This document shows positions 26,233 through 36,198 of a DNA stretch of 64,000 nt, piece after piece. The translations under genes and the position numbers were made by a program. Origin of the DNA: Liopterus haemorrhoidalis (taxonomy: Eukaryota > Arthropoda > Insecta > Coleoptera > Dytiscidae); the NCBI GenBank assembly GCA_963971575.1, contig OZ020611.1, positions 56,267,381 to 56,331,380 of the forward strand, in the 5' to 3' direction. The notes beneath the pieces were generated by a model, which worked only from the letters and a program-made list of their open reading frames with translations, ran no database searches and was not told where the DNA came from. Numbering within the stretch: position 1 is the stretch's first letter; the number at the start of each line of letters is the position of its first letter.

Positions 26233-27746
26233 TTCTGTTTAGGGGAGTTACACCGAAACCTAATATTTTTTGGTTTACCCTTAGGTTGCGGGTCTACAGC
26301 CATTTTCTCGGCTACACTTTCATTTGGTAGTCCAGGTGTTTTGATGGACACACTGGACTCCTTTTTTGATTGTTTGGCTCTCACTGGTATCCAGTGAGAA
26401 ACAACCAATCCCTTATCAGTTTCCTTTTCAGGAGTAACTGATGAGGGTTTTGTAGAATCGACCATTCTCTGGTCGCTTCTTGTTTGTTGAGAAGACTGTG
26501 GGGTCTTCTCCTTAGGTGGTTGGGAGAACTGAGGTTGAGTGCGTTCTCCTTTAGGGGAGGGGGATTTATTCGGACCCGATCCCACAGGTTGTGGGGTCTG
26601 AATTTTGGTCTCTGGGACCAATACCACCTTTTCTTTCGCAGTATTTGTCGCGACTGTTACTGCTGCTGCAGTTGTCGGACGAGGCACTAACTTTGTTTGA
26701 GTTTGAACAACTGCAGTTCACATTGCAGCTACGCGCCGTAGCGCGCTCTCTTTGTATTTCCTCTTGGCGTCGAAATACGGTATCCTGTCCTGCGTTCTAA
26801 TGATCTGTATTGCCTCCTCCTCCAAGTACGTTGGGCAGTGGCGTGAAGTAGAGGCATGCGCCCCTTTGCAGTTCACGCAGTGTGCCGCGTTTGGACAAGT
26901 TTCAACTTCATGTTGCTCCTGTCCGCAGTTGGCACAGATGGTGTGCTTACCACAACGAGTTGAGGTGTGCCCATAACGCTGACACTTGTAGCATCGCATC
27001 AGGTTGGGATAGTAGGGGCGAACTCTTCAAATGTTATACCCCACCATTACCGATGTTAGACACCTAGTACCAACGAAGGACACCACCATGGAAATCGAAG
27101 GCTTGCCGTTGCGAGGGTTGAGCTTCCTGCATTCAATGACACCTTACGATGTCATTTCCTGCACGAACTCTTTCTCCATAACATACGCCAGATCACGATC
27201 CGTTACGACGCCTTTCGAACAGTTCAGTGCCTTATGCGGCTGTACTGAAATGCTAGACTCAGAAAACTTCACTAATTTTTGCAGCGTTGACGACGCTTCA
27301 GTCTCTGCTTCTACTAGCAGTGTACCGTCCGACAACTTACGCACCGACTTTATAACAGTAGAGCACGTATTTCTCAACGTTCGGGCAAAGAAGGAAGGGG
27401 ACATCTCCTTAAAAGACTTACCCTCTTCTTGTACTTTCACGACGAGAAATCGTGGTACTGGCGCACAAAACTCAATATTCCTCTTACCTTCTACCTTCTT
27501 GGCAGCTGGCCTAACACATCCCTCGTCGGATGACTGAGCATCACGACGAGGTCTCTTGTTTGATTTGTTACAGAGTTTACTCTCAACTGTGGCGGAAATT
27601 AAAAAGTTTTTATCCTTCCGGGTTGTCGCCATACCTGTATAATAAGTTTCATCACCATGCCATGCCCACCCACCAGGGAGCCCCACACCGGGGACGTTGG
27701 ATGCAAACCGGCTCATTGCGCCAGACATGTCAGAATGATATAGCAT
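26229..27746 (-). pseudogene. I-like LINE ORF1 (Gag-like, three CCHC zinc knuckles)
   Basis: The N-terminal part (27144-27746) is open and ends near a Phe-Val-Gln-Glu-Met-Thr-Ser stop. After a broken stretch, three zinc-knuckle blocks follow (27000-26880: Cys-Tyr-Lys-Cys, Cys-Ala-Asn-Cys, Cys-Val-Asn-Cys). A Pro/Ser/Gln-rich tail (26687-26229) runs to the start of the endonuclease frame with a short overlap. ORF1 proteins of this kind bind element RNA. Stops and shifts make it non-functional; unit 2 adds another frameshift near 54705. Confidence 0.8.
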
Positions 27747-28177
27747 TGGAGGAAGTAGTCACGGGCTGTTCGACCCGCTCGAGAACCAAGAATAGCCAAC
27801 TCTGGAACCTTGCGAGCTGCATCCGCTCCCACAGATCCCCGAATACTTGTCTAGTGGCACGGCATTACCCCGGCATCCACGATACAGTAGTGGAGCCACT
27901 CTATTTATGAACCGTGACACCAGCCGATTGACTGATATGACCAGACTCAGCCTCCCGTTTTACCGAATCCGAGGCCGAAGAAGGCGTGTTGGGATCGTAC
28001 TATCCGCGGACAGCAGTCTCCCTCAACCGATTAGGATCTTCTTCTCCGGCGTTACGGGTCTCCACGCACGGCAAACACTTGGGTAGGAATTTAAGTGGAA
28101 GATAAAAGAGACAACAGATAAGCCTATTCCCACAATCGGTTTCTCTGAATTGTCTCCTCCCAAAATATATTTGATTA
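27747..28177 (-). other. I-like LINE 5' UTR, non-repetitive part
   Basis: GC-richer than its surroundings, with no supported frame on the LINE strand. Unit 2 has about 21 extra bases near 55095-55115 (TGTACTATCG-type). LINE 5' UTRs often hold an internal promoter; none can be pinpointed here. Confidence 0.5.
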
Positions 28178-28488
28178 AGGGTACGTGGGATCATCAGGCC
28201 CAAAAGCTCTATATGGTCATGTGATGCGACTATTATGAACTTCCCTTGCGTGCTTGAGGGTACGTGGGATCATCAGGCCCAAAAGCTCTATATGGTCAGG
28301 TGATGCGACTATTATGAACTTCCCTTGCGTGCTTGAGGGTACGTGGGATCATCAGGCCCAAAAGCTCTATATGGTCAGGTGATGCGACTATTATGAACTT
28401 CCCTTGCGTGCTTGAGGGTACGCGGGATCATCAGGCCCGAAAGCTCAACAAATGGCCAGGTGTTATGGCCATTATGAACTTCCCCTGC
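28178..28488 (-). repeat. four 79-bp tandem repeats at the 5' end of the LINE
   Basis: Units start at 28178, 28257, 28336 and 28415 (AGGGTACGTGGGATCATCAGG). The first three are nearly identical, while the one at the outer 5' end of the LINE (28415 onward) differs at many positions. The array ends exactly at the right target duplication, so it is part of the element and not of the target. Tandem promoter monomers of this kind occur in some LINE 5' UTRs. Confidence 0.9.
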
Positions 28489-28506
28489 GGGGTCAGTAAT
28501 AGTGGT
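28489..28506. repeat. right target-site duplication of the I-like LINE
   Basis: GGGGTCAGTAATAGTGGT, identical to 17811-17828. Confidence 0.85.
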
Positions 28507-29663
28507 ATCAAAAAATGTGTTTCATTTGTTTTGCAAGAGGAACGGCAGTTAATAACTATTTTTCAAGTTACACTATACATATTATTTAACACAATATTAC
28601 AGAGATTTATTTTTCTCTTTACAACGTTGTAAAACTTTCATATTCTTACATAACAAAATTTTTGAGAAAATCGACTTTTTGTGGTTTTAAAAATATTAAG
28701 TGATTAATGACTCATAACAGTAATCTGACTGTACTAAATGTTCCAAAGTATGACTGTTAAATGCAGAATCTTGCAGTGGTCCCAGATTGAGGCACAGACC
28801 AGGTTCCTGCTCTAATGAGCACGAAAATAAGCGAATGGACTGTATTGCACGTAATCTTACGCGATTGTAGAATGCTGGAGATGGAATGAGAGATATACTG
28901 GTTAATGGACTTACCTCGTACTTGAAGCGTGATCGTATCAAAAGGCCCTTTGAACTGCTGTAGTCTGGTCTACTCTGGAGTAGTAGAAAATTGGACAGTC
29001 ATTCGCGTTGATACACTTAATAAGTCCAGTCGCGACACAATAACATTTTAACACGTTAACAAACAATAAGGCACGAGACGAATGTGAACGGAACGTACAT
29101 TCCTGAATAGACTCAAATGGGTCGTTTGGTCGGTAGAACTGAGTATACGAATTAACAAACAAAAATTAAGACACGAGATAAATGTAAACGGAACAAGTTT
29201 AGAAAAGAAATAAACAATTTTTTTCTCGAATAGAGAGTGATTCTATACTAGAATAAACGCTACCAAACAGCGCTGGTACAATACTGTCTAACAAAAAATG
29301 TAAGACCTAAGAAAGCCCCCACTTAAATATTAAAAAGGTCTCCCAGAAGAGGGGTGCGAACAAAGACTTTGGTGTTCAATACACTTTTTTTGTACACGCT
29401 TTTTAAAAGCTTCTTAACCCATTAAGGACTGAATTTTTAATTTTTCGAACTTTGGGCTTAAATTATGTTTTTCAACTTAAATTAACATTAAAAACATGAT
29501 TCAGGTAAATATTTGGTTGTTCACTTATAGTCTAGTGCTTACGTCGAAATATACTGCACTTAATGATAATGGAATGCCATTTGGCACACATGTTCCTTAT
29601 AAAAATGTTGACCCGCAGCACCTATTTGTGAATCGAGGCAGAATCAAGATGGCGGCGAAACTA
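28507..29663. other. unassigned sequence between the LINE and the large inverted repeat
   Basis: Two minus-strand frames (28938-29162 and 28696-28941) show coding-like composition, and AAGTACGAG|GTAAGT at 28914-28928 on the minus strand would be a good splice donor. The two frames are out of register and no domain is recognised. A degenerate duplication of about 45 bp with a spacing of 100 bp occurs (29050-29098 versus 29150-29200, with AACAAACAA...AAGRCACGAG). TTAACCCATTAAGG at 29417 resembles a piggyBac-type end, but I found no partner. Confidence 0.4.
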
Positions 29664-32193
29664 GCACGCCAATTACGATAACGATAACTAATTTTTATGA
29701 TAGAGCGAAATAGCTAAATACATATTTGTACAATGGACTTTTAGCTACAATTTGCCGCATCGTATTCGAATTTCCGTCAGTTAGTTTATAAGATACCGTC
29801 CATAATTCATTCTCAGACGCAAAAAAATTATTTCCGAAATGGCTAACAAATTTCGTATGATATAGCTCATTTTCTATTAATATACTGCCGTAGATTACGA
29901 ATCTGTTATCAAAATGGCGAATATTTTAAATTTTGATAGATTTTTTCCCCAAATTTGAGACATGATGATATACTCTATCACTGCAAATCTGCGTATATTA
30001 ATATTATGTTTCAGTTCTTCTTAAATCTGTTTGGCATATCCTTGGCTACAAGAACATGGGCGGAATTTTCCTCTGCGGGGCGCCAAAATTAAGGTATCGC
30101 CGAAATGTGTAATGTCTCAACTTAGTATTATTTTGACACTCTTTATATCGTTTTCGACCAAATCGGACCTGTAAATAACAAAAATGAAATAAAAAATGGC
30201 ATATGACTTGTTATTATTTGGGCTTTGCCTGAAATGAAATAAAAAAAATTACATATCCAGCTGGAATGGCTGGAAATTATGTCATTTTAGTAAGATGCTC
30301 CATGCATATACGAAATGCATCAATTTTCTTAGGTTTGTTCGCAGCACCTGGTCTCAAATGAAGCCGCTTTCGAAATAACGCTCGAAAATCGAATTTTGCT
30401 ATTAACATCAAATTTGTTGAGTTGTATATCAATTTCGGGTATATTAAAGTCATAGATTTCAAAAATGGAGTTAATTTAAAGATTTGCTACATATAAGATT
30501 GTATTTGGCCCGAAAAAAATAATTACATGTATTCTTTACAAAGCAGTGAGATTCATTACACAACAATGAAGTGTCTCTCCATCCAAAAGAGTAGTATATA
30601 GCAGTTCTGACAAAATAATATAGATTACTACACACTTAATACGAGTCTAATGGTGGCCGAAAACTATTCTTTCGAAAATGGTTAAAATATTTTCTGATAT
30701 TTTTACTAGTTGTTAGGACAACATTTTAGACAACAGGTAGACTTCCAGTGCTACTCTACAAAATAATTTATATATGTTTACAAATCAAAGTCGAAAGCCT
30801 CACTAATTGGGTGGGGCTATGTAAAGATAAAATTCTAGTGAGATAGATTATGTCCATTCATGCCATCAATTGTATTTATTATTGCCGTTATTAATTTTAA
30901 TTTAGGTTTATTTAAAATTTTTAAAAGGGTAAAATATCTCAAAATCATATTTTTAAAAACTACGCCTATCAAAACGTATTAAGTCAAATTCAGGGCCTAC
31001 TTACGTCCGTTCCCTAGTAATTATTAATTACTTATTATTTCTTAAATTAAAGTTTATTTAAAATAATTCCTCAATTAATTATGCAAAATAATATTTCACA
31101 CCTGGTTTCGACTTCGATTCAGGCTAGTGTTGAATAAGAATTCATCGAATTTCTTAATTTTGTTTACAATGAAGTAGTAGAGGAAGTCAGTATTACTGAC
31201 ACATATAGAAGATTTATCAACACTTTAGAATGTTCTCCTGATAACTAATAAAAATATCAGAGAATATTATAACCATTTTCGAAAGAATAGTTTTCAGCCA
31301 CCATTAGAATCGTATTAAATGTGTAGTAATCTATATTATTTTGACAGAAGTACCATATACTATTCTTTTGGATAGGGAGGCACTTAACTGTCGTGTAATG
31401 AATATCACTGTTATATAAAGAATACATGTAATTATTTTTTTCGGGAAAAATACAATCTTATATGTAGCAAATCTTTAAATTAACTCCATTTTCGAAATCT
31501 ACGACTTCAATATACCCGAAATTGATATATAACTAAACAAATTTGATGTAAATAGCAAAATTCGATTTTCGAGCGTTATTTCTAAAGCGGCTTCATTTGA
31601 GACCAGGTGCTGCGAACATGCCTAAGCAAATTGATGCATTCCATATATGCATGGAGTATCTTACTTATATGTCATAATTTCCAGCCGTTACGACCGGATA
31701 TGTCAAATTTTTTATTTCATTTCGAGCAAAATCCGGATAATAACAAGTCATATGCGTTTTTTAATTTAATTTTTGTAATCTACAGGTCCGATTTGATCGA
31801 GAACGATATAAAAAGTGTCAAAATAATACGAAGTTGAGACTTTACATATTTCGGCCGCTATATTAATTTCGACGCAGCTCAGAGCAAAATTCCGCATATA
31901 TTCTTGTAGCCAAGACTATGCCCTACCGATTTAGGAAAAATTTAAACAAAATGTTAATATACACAGATTTGCAGTGTTAGAGCATATCATCATGTCTAAA
32001 ATTTGGGGAAAAAACAGATCAAAATTTAAAATTTTCGCGATTTTGATAACAGCTTTGTAATCTACGACATTAAATTAATAGAAAACGAGCCATATCATAC
32101 GAAAAATTGTAACTAAGAGTCCATTGTACAAATATGTATTTAGCAATTTTGCTCTATCATAAAAATTAGTTATAGTTATCGTAATTGGCGCAC
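29664..32193. mobile_element. large inverted-repeat element, 1-kb arms
   Basis: The left arm (29664 to about 30720) and right arm (about 31232-32193) are inverted copies, roughly 88-90% identical by eye. The tips read AGCACGCCAATTACG and, inverted, AGTGCGCCAATTACG. The centre (30721-31231) is AT-rich and unique. Short frames in the arms (30277-30462, 31607-31837) have no recognisable domain and read outward from each arm, so I do not call them. No target duplication is certain. It is either a foldback-type transposon or a palindromic duplication. Confidence 0.75.
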
Positions 32194-32214
32194 TATTATG
32201 GCGCCTATTATGGC

Positions 32215-32656
32215 GGCAACCGAACGCTCGCTTACCGCCAGCGCTCGTGAAAGTCAGGCCTACGAGGAGGCGACATGACGCGATGCTGGTTTCAGGAGAG
32301 GCGCTCTTAACTATTCGCTCAGTGACCGTGCAAAAATTCCTTCGCGTTTATCGGCAACCGAACGCTCGCTCGCCGCCAACGCTCGTGAAAGTCAGAGCTA
32401 CGAAGAGGCGATGCGACGCGATGCTGGTTTCAGGAGAGGTGCTCTTGACTATTCGCTCAGTGACCGGGGAAAAATTCCTTCGTGTTTATCGGCAACCGAA
32501 CGCTCGCTTGCCGCCAGCGCTCGTGAAAGTCAGGCCTACGAGGAGGCGATGAGACGCGATGCTGGTTTCAGGACTGCCGCTCTTAACTACTATTTGGCGC
32601 ACTATATGACCCGTTTTATTAGAGTGTACCGCGAGAGCTGTGCTGTTATGTTTTAA
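32215..32656 (+). CDS. hypothetical ORF with 46-residue tandem repeats
   Basis: An exact 138-bp period starts at 32215, 32353 and 32491, giving about 2.7 repeats of a 46-residue unit rich in Arg, Ala, Ser and Glu (Ala-Thr-Glu-Arg-Ser-Leu at the start, Tyr-Glu-Glu-Ala and Arg-Arg-Asp-Ala-Gly-Phe in the middle, Tyr-Ser-Leu-Ser-Asp-Arg near the end). The frame that encodes this from 32411 runs open to 32656; a stop in the first unit (near 32275) breaks it upstream. The block TTGGCGCACTAT occurs on both sides (32186 and 32596). The GC content is much higher than in the surroundings. I recognise no family; a fragment of a larger gene or of a transposon ORF1 is possible. Confidence 0.4.
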
Positions 32657-32689
32657 TCTTACGTCACTTTAATGTTGGTAAATACGTTT

Positions 32690-32972
32690 TTTTTTAAATT
32701 TGTTGAGTGGTGCCTAGGTAACTTTTACTGCATTCCCCACACGGAATTTCGTAAACAGCATTTGAGGTATCAAGTTTGGTATTTTAGATTTTAATTTTGA
32801 AAAATTATTATTATTATTCTTATCTATGCTGAAGGCTAAATTTATATCAAATTTGTTGAAAATATTTTTAAAGGGTGCGAATTCTGAGTTGTGATATAGG
32901 AAGCTAGTATATTTATTATTATTATTATTGTTAGTTTTATTTGTTGGTTTAGAATTATATGCTGCCCATATT
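32690..32972 (-). pseudogene. second PLE family: start of GIY-YIG domain
   Basis: Minus-strand reading shows a low-complexity Asn stretch, Phe-Lys-Asn-Ile-Phe, and, after a frameshift, Asn-Ala-Val-Tyr-Glu-Ile-Pro-Cys-Gly-Glu-Cys followed by Tyr-Leu-Gly-Thr-Thr. This is the opening of the GIY-YIG domain in PLEs (usual form Val-Tyr-x-Ile-x-Cys...Tyr-Ile-Gly-Gln-Thr). It is cut at 32690. With 37560-38057 it forms one element split by the CR1-like LINE. Confidence 0.65.
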
Positions 32973-33114
32973 CTTATTTTTTATAATAATAATAATAATA
33001 ATAAGAATAATAATATTTATTTGTGTTTGAAATTTTACATTTTTACACACGTCAACATCAGTTCAATTGAAAAAATATTTTATTATAATTTAAATAAAAA
33101 TATATTTTTTCATA
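32973..33114 (-). repeat. CR1-like LINE 3' UTR and (ATT)n tail
   Basis: A short AT-rich 3' UTR follows the ORF2 end, then a trinucleotide tail (TAATAATAA on the plus strand, 32977-33015). The tail marks the 3' end of the minus-strand LINE. Confidence 0.7.
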
Positions 33115-35947
33115 TCATAAGTTATTAAAATCGTTATCCAGGAATTCTTCAAACGAATACAGTGGATTTTCCTTGAAAAACGATTTAAAAGTATTCCGGA
33201 AAGAGCTGAGAGGCAAGCACTTAATATTTTCTGGCAAGATATTATAAAATTTGGTGGAGTAATAATTGACCGAATATCTGGTACAACTAAGTCTGGTGTA
33301 TGTTGGCCGTATTAAGTGTTTACCCCTTGTCTCATATCTATGGATTTCTTGTTGGCTGTTGAACTTATTTTTATTTATGTGCATGTAAATCAGGCAATGC
33401 AAAATGTACAGACACGGCAAAGTCATTATATTCCTAAGATGTTAAAATATTTTCGACAGTCCTTTCTATACTTTAGATCACAAATAAATCTAACAACTCG
33501 TCGCTGCAAGCGATAAATTCGCTGGGTATGGGTAGAATGTCCCCAAGCCAGCAACGCATACTTGATATGGGATTCGAACAGCGCGTAGTAAGCAGTTAAT
33601 AGAACATTTCGAGACACGTTGGATTTTAAGTTTCTTATGCAGTATACCGATCTGCATAATTTCTGAGCGATCTGTCCAATATGACTTTCCCAGCTGAGGT
33701 TAACGCCAATGGTAACGCCCAAAAATTTTACAGGGTCTTGGCTAATGTCATATGGTACATCCCGTAGGTAAAATAATAAATGGTTGGTTTTCGTCTCATT
33801 GAGGCTTAATCTATTCGCTAAAAACCAATCATTCGCAGCGTTTCTTGCTATTTTCTTGTTAGTTGTAACTTCATGAAACGATGGATACTGATTTAATAGT
33901 GTGGTATCATCTGCGTATAGAATTGTTTTAGCATTTTGCATATAAGCTGGTAAGTCATTTTTGTACACCAAAAACAACAGTGGACCCAAAATCGAGCCTT
34001 GTGGAACTCCAAAAAGAGTGGTTTGTTCTTTTGACTGAGAGTTGTTGGCCCAAACGTATTGCTTTCGGTCAACCAGAAAAGATTCAATCAGTTTACGACT
34101 GGCTTTGCTGATGTTATAGCAAGATAACTTTTTGATTAGCAGATCATGTGGCACACAATCAAATGCCTTTGTTAGATCGAAAAATGTGGCCATACTATAA
34201 TCAGCATTTTCGAAGCCAGTTGTAATGAATTCTATCAAATCCAATATGGCGTTCGTTGTGGATTTTCCACTTCTAAAACCAAACTGACATTTGCTCAATA
34301 ATCCATGTGCCTCAAAATGCTCCAACAACTGCCCGAACAGTATTTTTTCAAAAATTTTGGAGAAAATTGGGGTGAGTGATATGGGCCTGTAATTATTTAA
34401 GTCATCTTTTTCCCGTTTCCCTTTATAAATAGGTATGACTTTTGATAATTTTAAAGATGACGGGAAAATATTTGAGTTAATTGAATTATTGTATAATTTG
34501 CAAAGTGGAGAAATAATTGTGTCTTTAACTTTCTTTATCAAGTATACATTAAGGTTAAAAACATCTCGACTTGTACTATTTTTTAATGCCTGTATAGCAC
34601 CCCTGACCATATTATGTGTAATTTCTTTAAAACAAAACTCAGGTATGCACTGGTCATTGGTTACTGATTTGGCAATAATAATAGGGTCAATATTGCAGGG
34701 TGGTAAATTCTTGTTTAAATTTTCGGGAATACTTGTAAAAAAATTATTAATATCATCGCATGGCTTGGGGCAGTTTACATGTGGCTTAGAGGGTCTACGG
34801 CTGTTAACCAGAACCCAGAGGGCTTTTGATTTGTAGTCAGAATTATTTATAAATTCACAGTTTGTCTCTACTTTACATGCACATATTTGTTTCCTGTACA
34901 AATTTCTACATCTGTTCCTTAGTTCTTTATTTTGAGGAGTGGGACTCTGCAAATAACGTTCATGAGCTAACTGTGATAGATCTCTCATCAACCTCAAGTC
35001 ATCCTTGAACCATTTAATCTTGTTTCCCTCTTTAGTTTTAATAACTTCCTCCTTTTCCGGAAAAGTGTTGTTAAAAATATTTACAAATTGGTGAATGAAG
35101 TTCTTGAAAACTCCATCACAAGTAGTTCTGTCATCACTTACAAAATCCCACTCTGTCAATAACAGAGTCTGATAAAAATTGAAAAGTCTTTTATCAGTGA
35201 TAGGACGATGAGATTTCCGAGTCTCCTGCAATGGGTTACAAACCGATTGGTCAACCCTCCTGTACAGCCCGCAACCACTGTGATCAGAGAAAGAAATTTG
35301 TACTCTAAAAACAGTATCGTCATCGTACTGTGTATTGCAGAAAATGTTGTCCAAACAGTTTTTCCCCCTAGTGCTAAATGTCACTAATTTCTCCAAGTTA
35401 AAGGCACGTAAGGTGTCACATAATAATAGAGTATCTGACTCATTCTTATTAAATTTCACATTAAAATCACTTCCTATGATAATATCATAACAGAGATCAA
35501 TAGTGCGCAAGGCCATGTCCAAAATTTCTAAGCATTTGTTTAAATCTCCATATGGAGACTGGTAGACGTTAATAATTACTGTTTTTGTTGAATGAATCAT
35601 AATACCTACTAGTTCGCAGTCCTTTTCAACAGACAAACTGTTGATTTTATCTAAAACTTTGTAGTCTAGGTTTAGTAACAGGGGTGTATTTATATAGATT
35701 ACCACCCCGCCATTTTTATACTTCTTCCAGCAAAAATCAGTGACAGTAAAGTTTACAATAATCGACTCGGCAATCCTTCATCCTCCTTCAGCCAATGTTC
35801 TGAAAAACATAGAAAATTAAACATTTTATCTACAATTAAAGATTCTACATAATCGATCCTATTTCTCAAGCCTTGCAAATTTAAGTATAATAAGTTTATG
35901 TTAATGTCATTTGTTTTTCTTCTACCGTTATTATATTTTCTAAACAA
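33115..35947 (-). pseudogene. CR1/Daphne-like LINE ORF2: endonuclease and reverse transcriptase, two frameshifts
   Basis: The frame begins Met-Phe-Arg-Lys-Tyr at 35947 with the endonuclease start (Leu-Tyr-Leu-Asn-Leu-Gln-Gly-Leu-Arg), then Cys-Phe-Ser-Glu-His-Trp. One base is lost near 35757. The main 759-codon frame (35705-33426) holds Gly-Ser-Asp-Phe-Asn-Val, Phe-Ser-Asp-His-Ser, RT Tyr-Arg-Pro-Ile-Ser-Leu, Gln-Phe-Gly-Phe-Arg, Phe-Asp-Leu-Thr-Lys-Ala-Phe-Asp, Gly-Val-Pro-Gln-Gly-Ser, and Tyr-Ala-Asp-Asp (about residue 597). An extra TA near 33427 shifts into the last 100 codons, with His-Arg-Tyr-Glu-Thr-Arg and a Leu-Pro-Glu-Asn-Ile-Lys block, typical of the CR1/L2/Daphne C-terminus. No RNase H is present. 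Apart from the two shifts it is nearly complete. Confidence 0.88.
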
Positions 35948-36198
35948 ATATTTTCTTTTGTTTTTAAAGAAAATTGTCCCCTGTTTTCGTTTACACTATT
36001 GTTATTATTCATGTTGTCAGAGATTAAAATATTATTCGAATTTACAACATTCTCAAAAGTTAAAATATTATCAAATTTTGATATATCGTCAGAATTTAAA
36101 ACGGTGTTAATAATTAAAATATCATCAGATTTTGGGGTATTGTCATTTATAATTATAGTTTTATTGTTTTTGAAATTCAACACATTAACGTCAATGTG
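35948..36198 (-). other. linker between ORF1 and ORF2 of the CR1-like LINE
   Basis: A frame at 36183-35896 encodes degenerate Asn/Asp/Ile repeats (Asn-Ser-Asp-Asp-Ile, Asn-Ser-Asn-Asn-Ile). It overlaps the start of ORF2. It may be an N-terminal extension, or simply AT-rich spacer; I cannot tell. Confidence 0.35.

Larger units (their letters stand above)
17829..28488 (-). mobile_element. I-like LINE (RNase H-bearing), 5' to 3' on minus strand, with nested gypsy-2 and Tc1
   Basis: Removing gypsy-2 (18700-22350) and the Tc1 block (about 22795-24600) leaves roughly 5.1 kb. The order is a 5' UTR with 79-bp repeats, ORF1 with CCHC knuckles, APE-type endonuclease, an RT remnant, RNase H, a C-terminal zinc region, and a TAAC-repeat tail, with an 18-bp target duplication. 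The structure and the Ile-Gln-Trp-Asn-Cys-Asn-Gly start of the endonuclease resemble I/LOA-type LINEs. It is dead: the RT core is deleted and both ORFs have breaks. Confidence 0.85.
10945..30770. repeat. long direct duplication, unit 1 (about 19.8 kb)
   Basis: This whole stretch recurs in the same order and orientation at 38058-57895, offset by 27,076 to 27,125 bp. By eye the copies differ by only a few substitutions per kb plus small indels (for example about 31 bp near 18313, 20 bp near 17390, about 21 bp near 27985). Every nested element and target duplication is shared, so the nest was assembled before the duplication. A 7.3-kb stretch separates the units. Right of about 30,770 the similarity drops sharply. 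Confidence 0.93.

Noticed and set aside
27031..27537. 168-codon plus-strand frame
   Set aside because: Antisense to LINE ORF1; no domain. The minus strand encodes the real, broken ORF1.
28178..28488. Regular direct repeats that could suggest a CRISPR array (also the 89-bp array at 2131)
   Set aside because: The repeats are contiguous without unique spacers, the genome is eukaryotic, and one array lies exactly inside a LINE 5' end.
29417..29440. TTAACCCATTAAGG as a possible piggyBac terminal repeat
   Set aside because: No inverted partner next to a second TTAA was found within a plausible distance.
30277..30462. 61-codon frame in the inverted-repeat arm
   Set aside because: Present in both arms because they are inverted copies; no domain, broken in the right arm.
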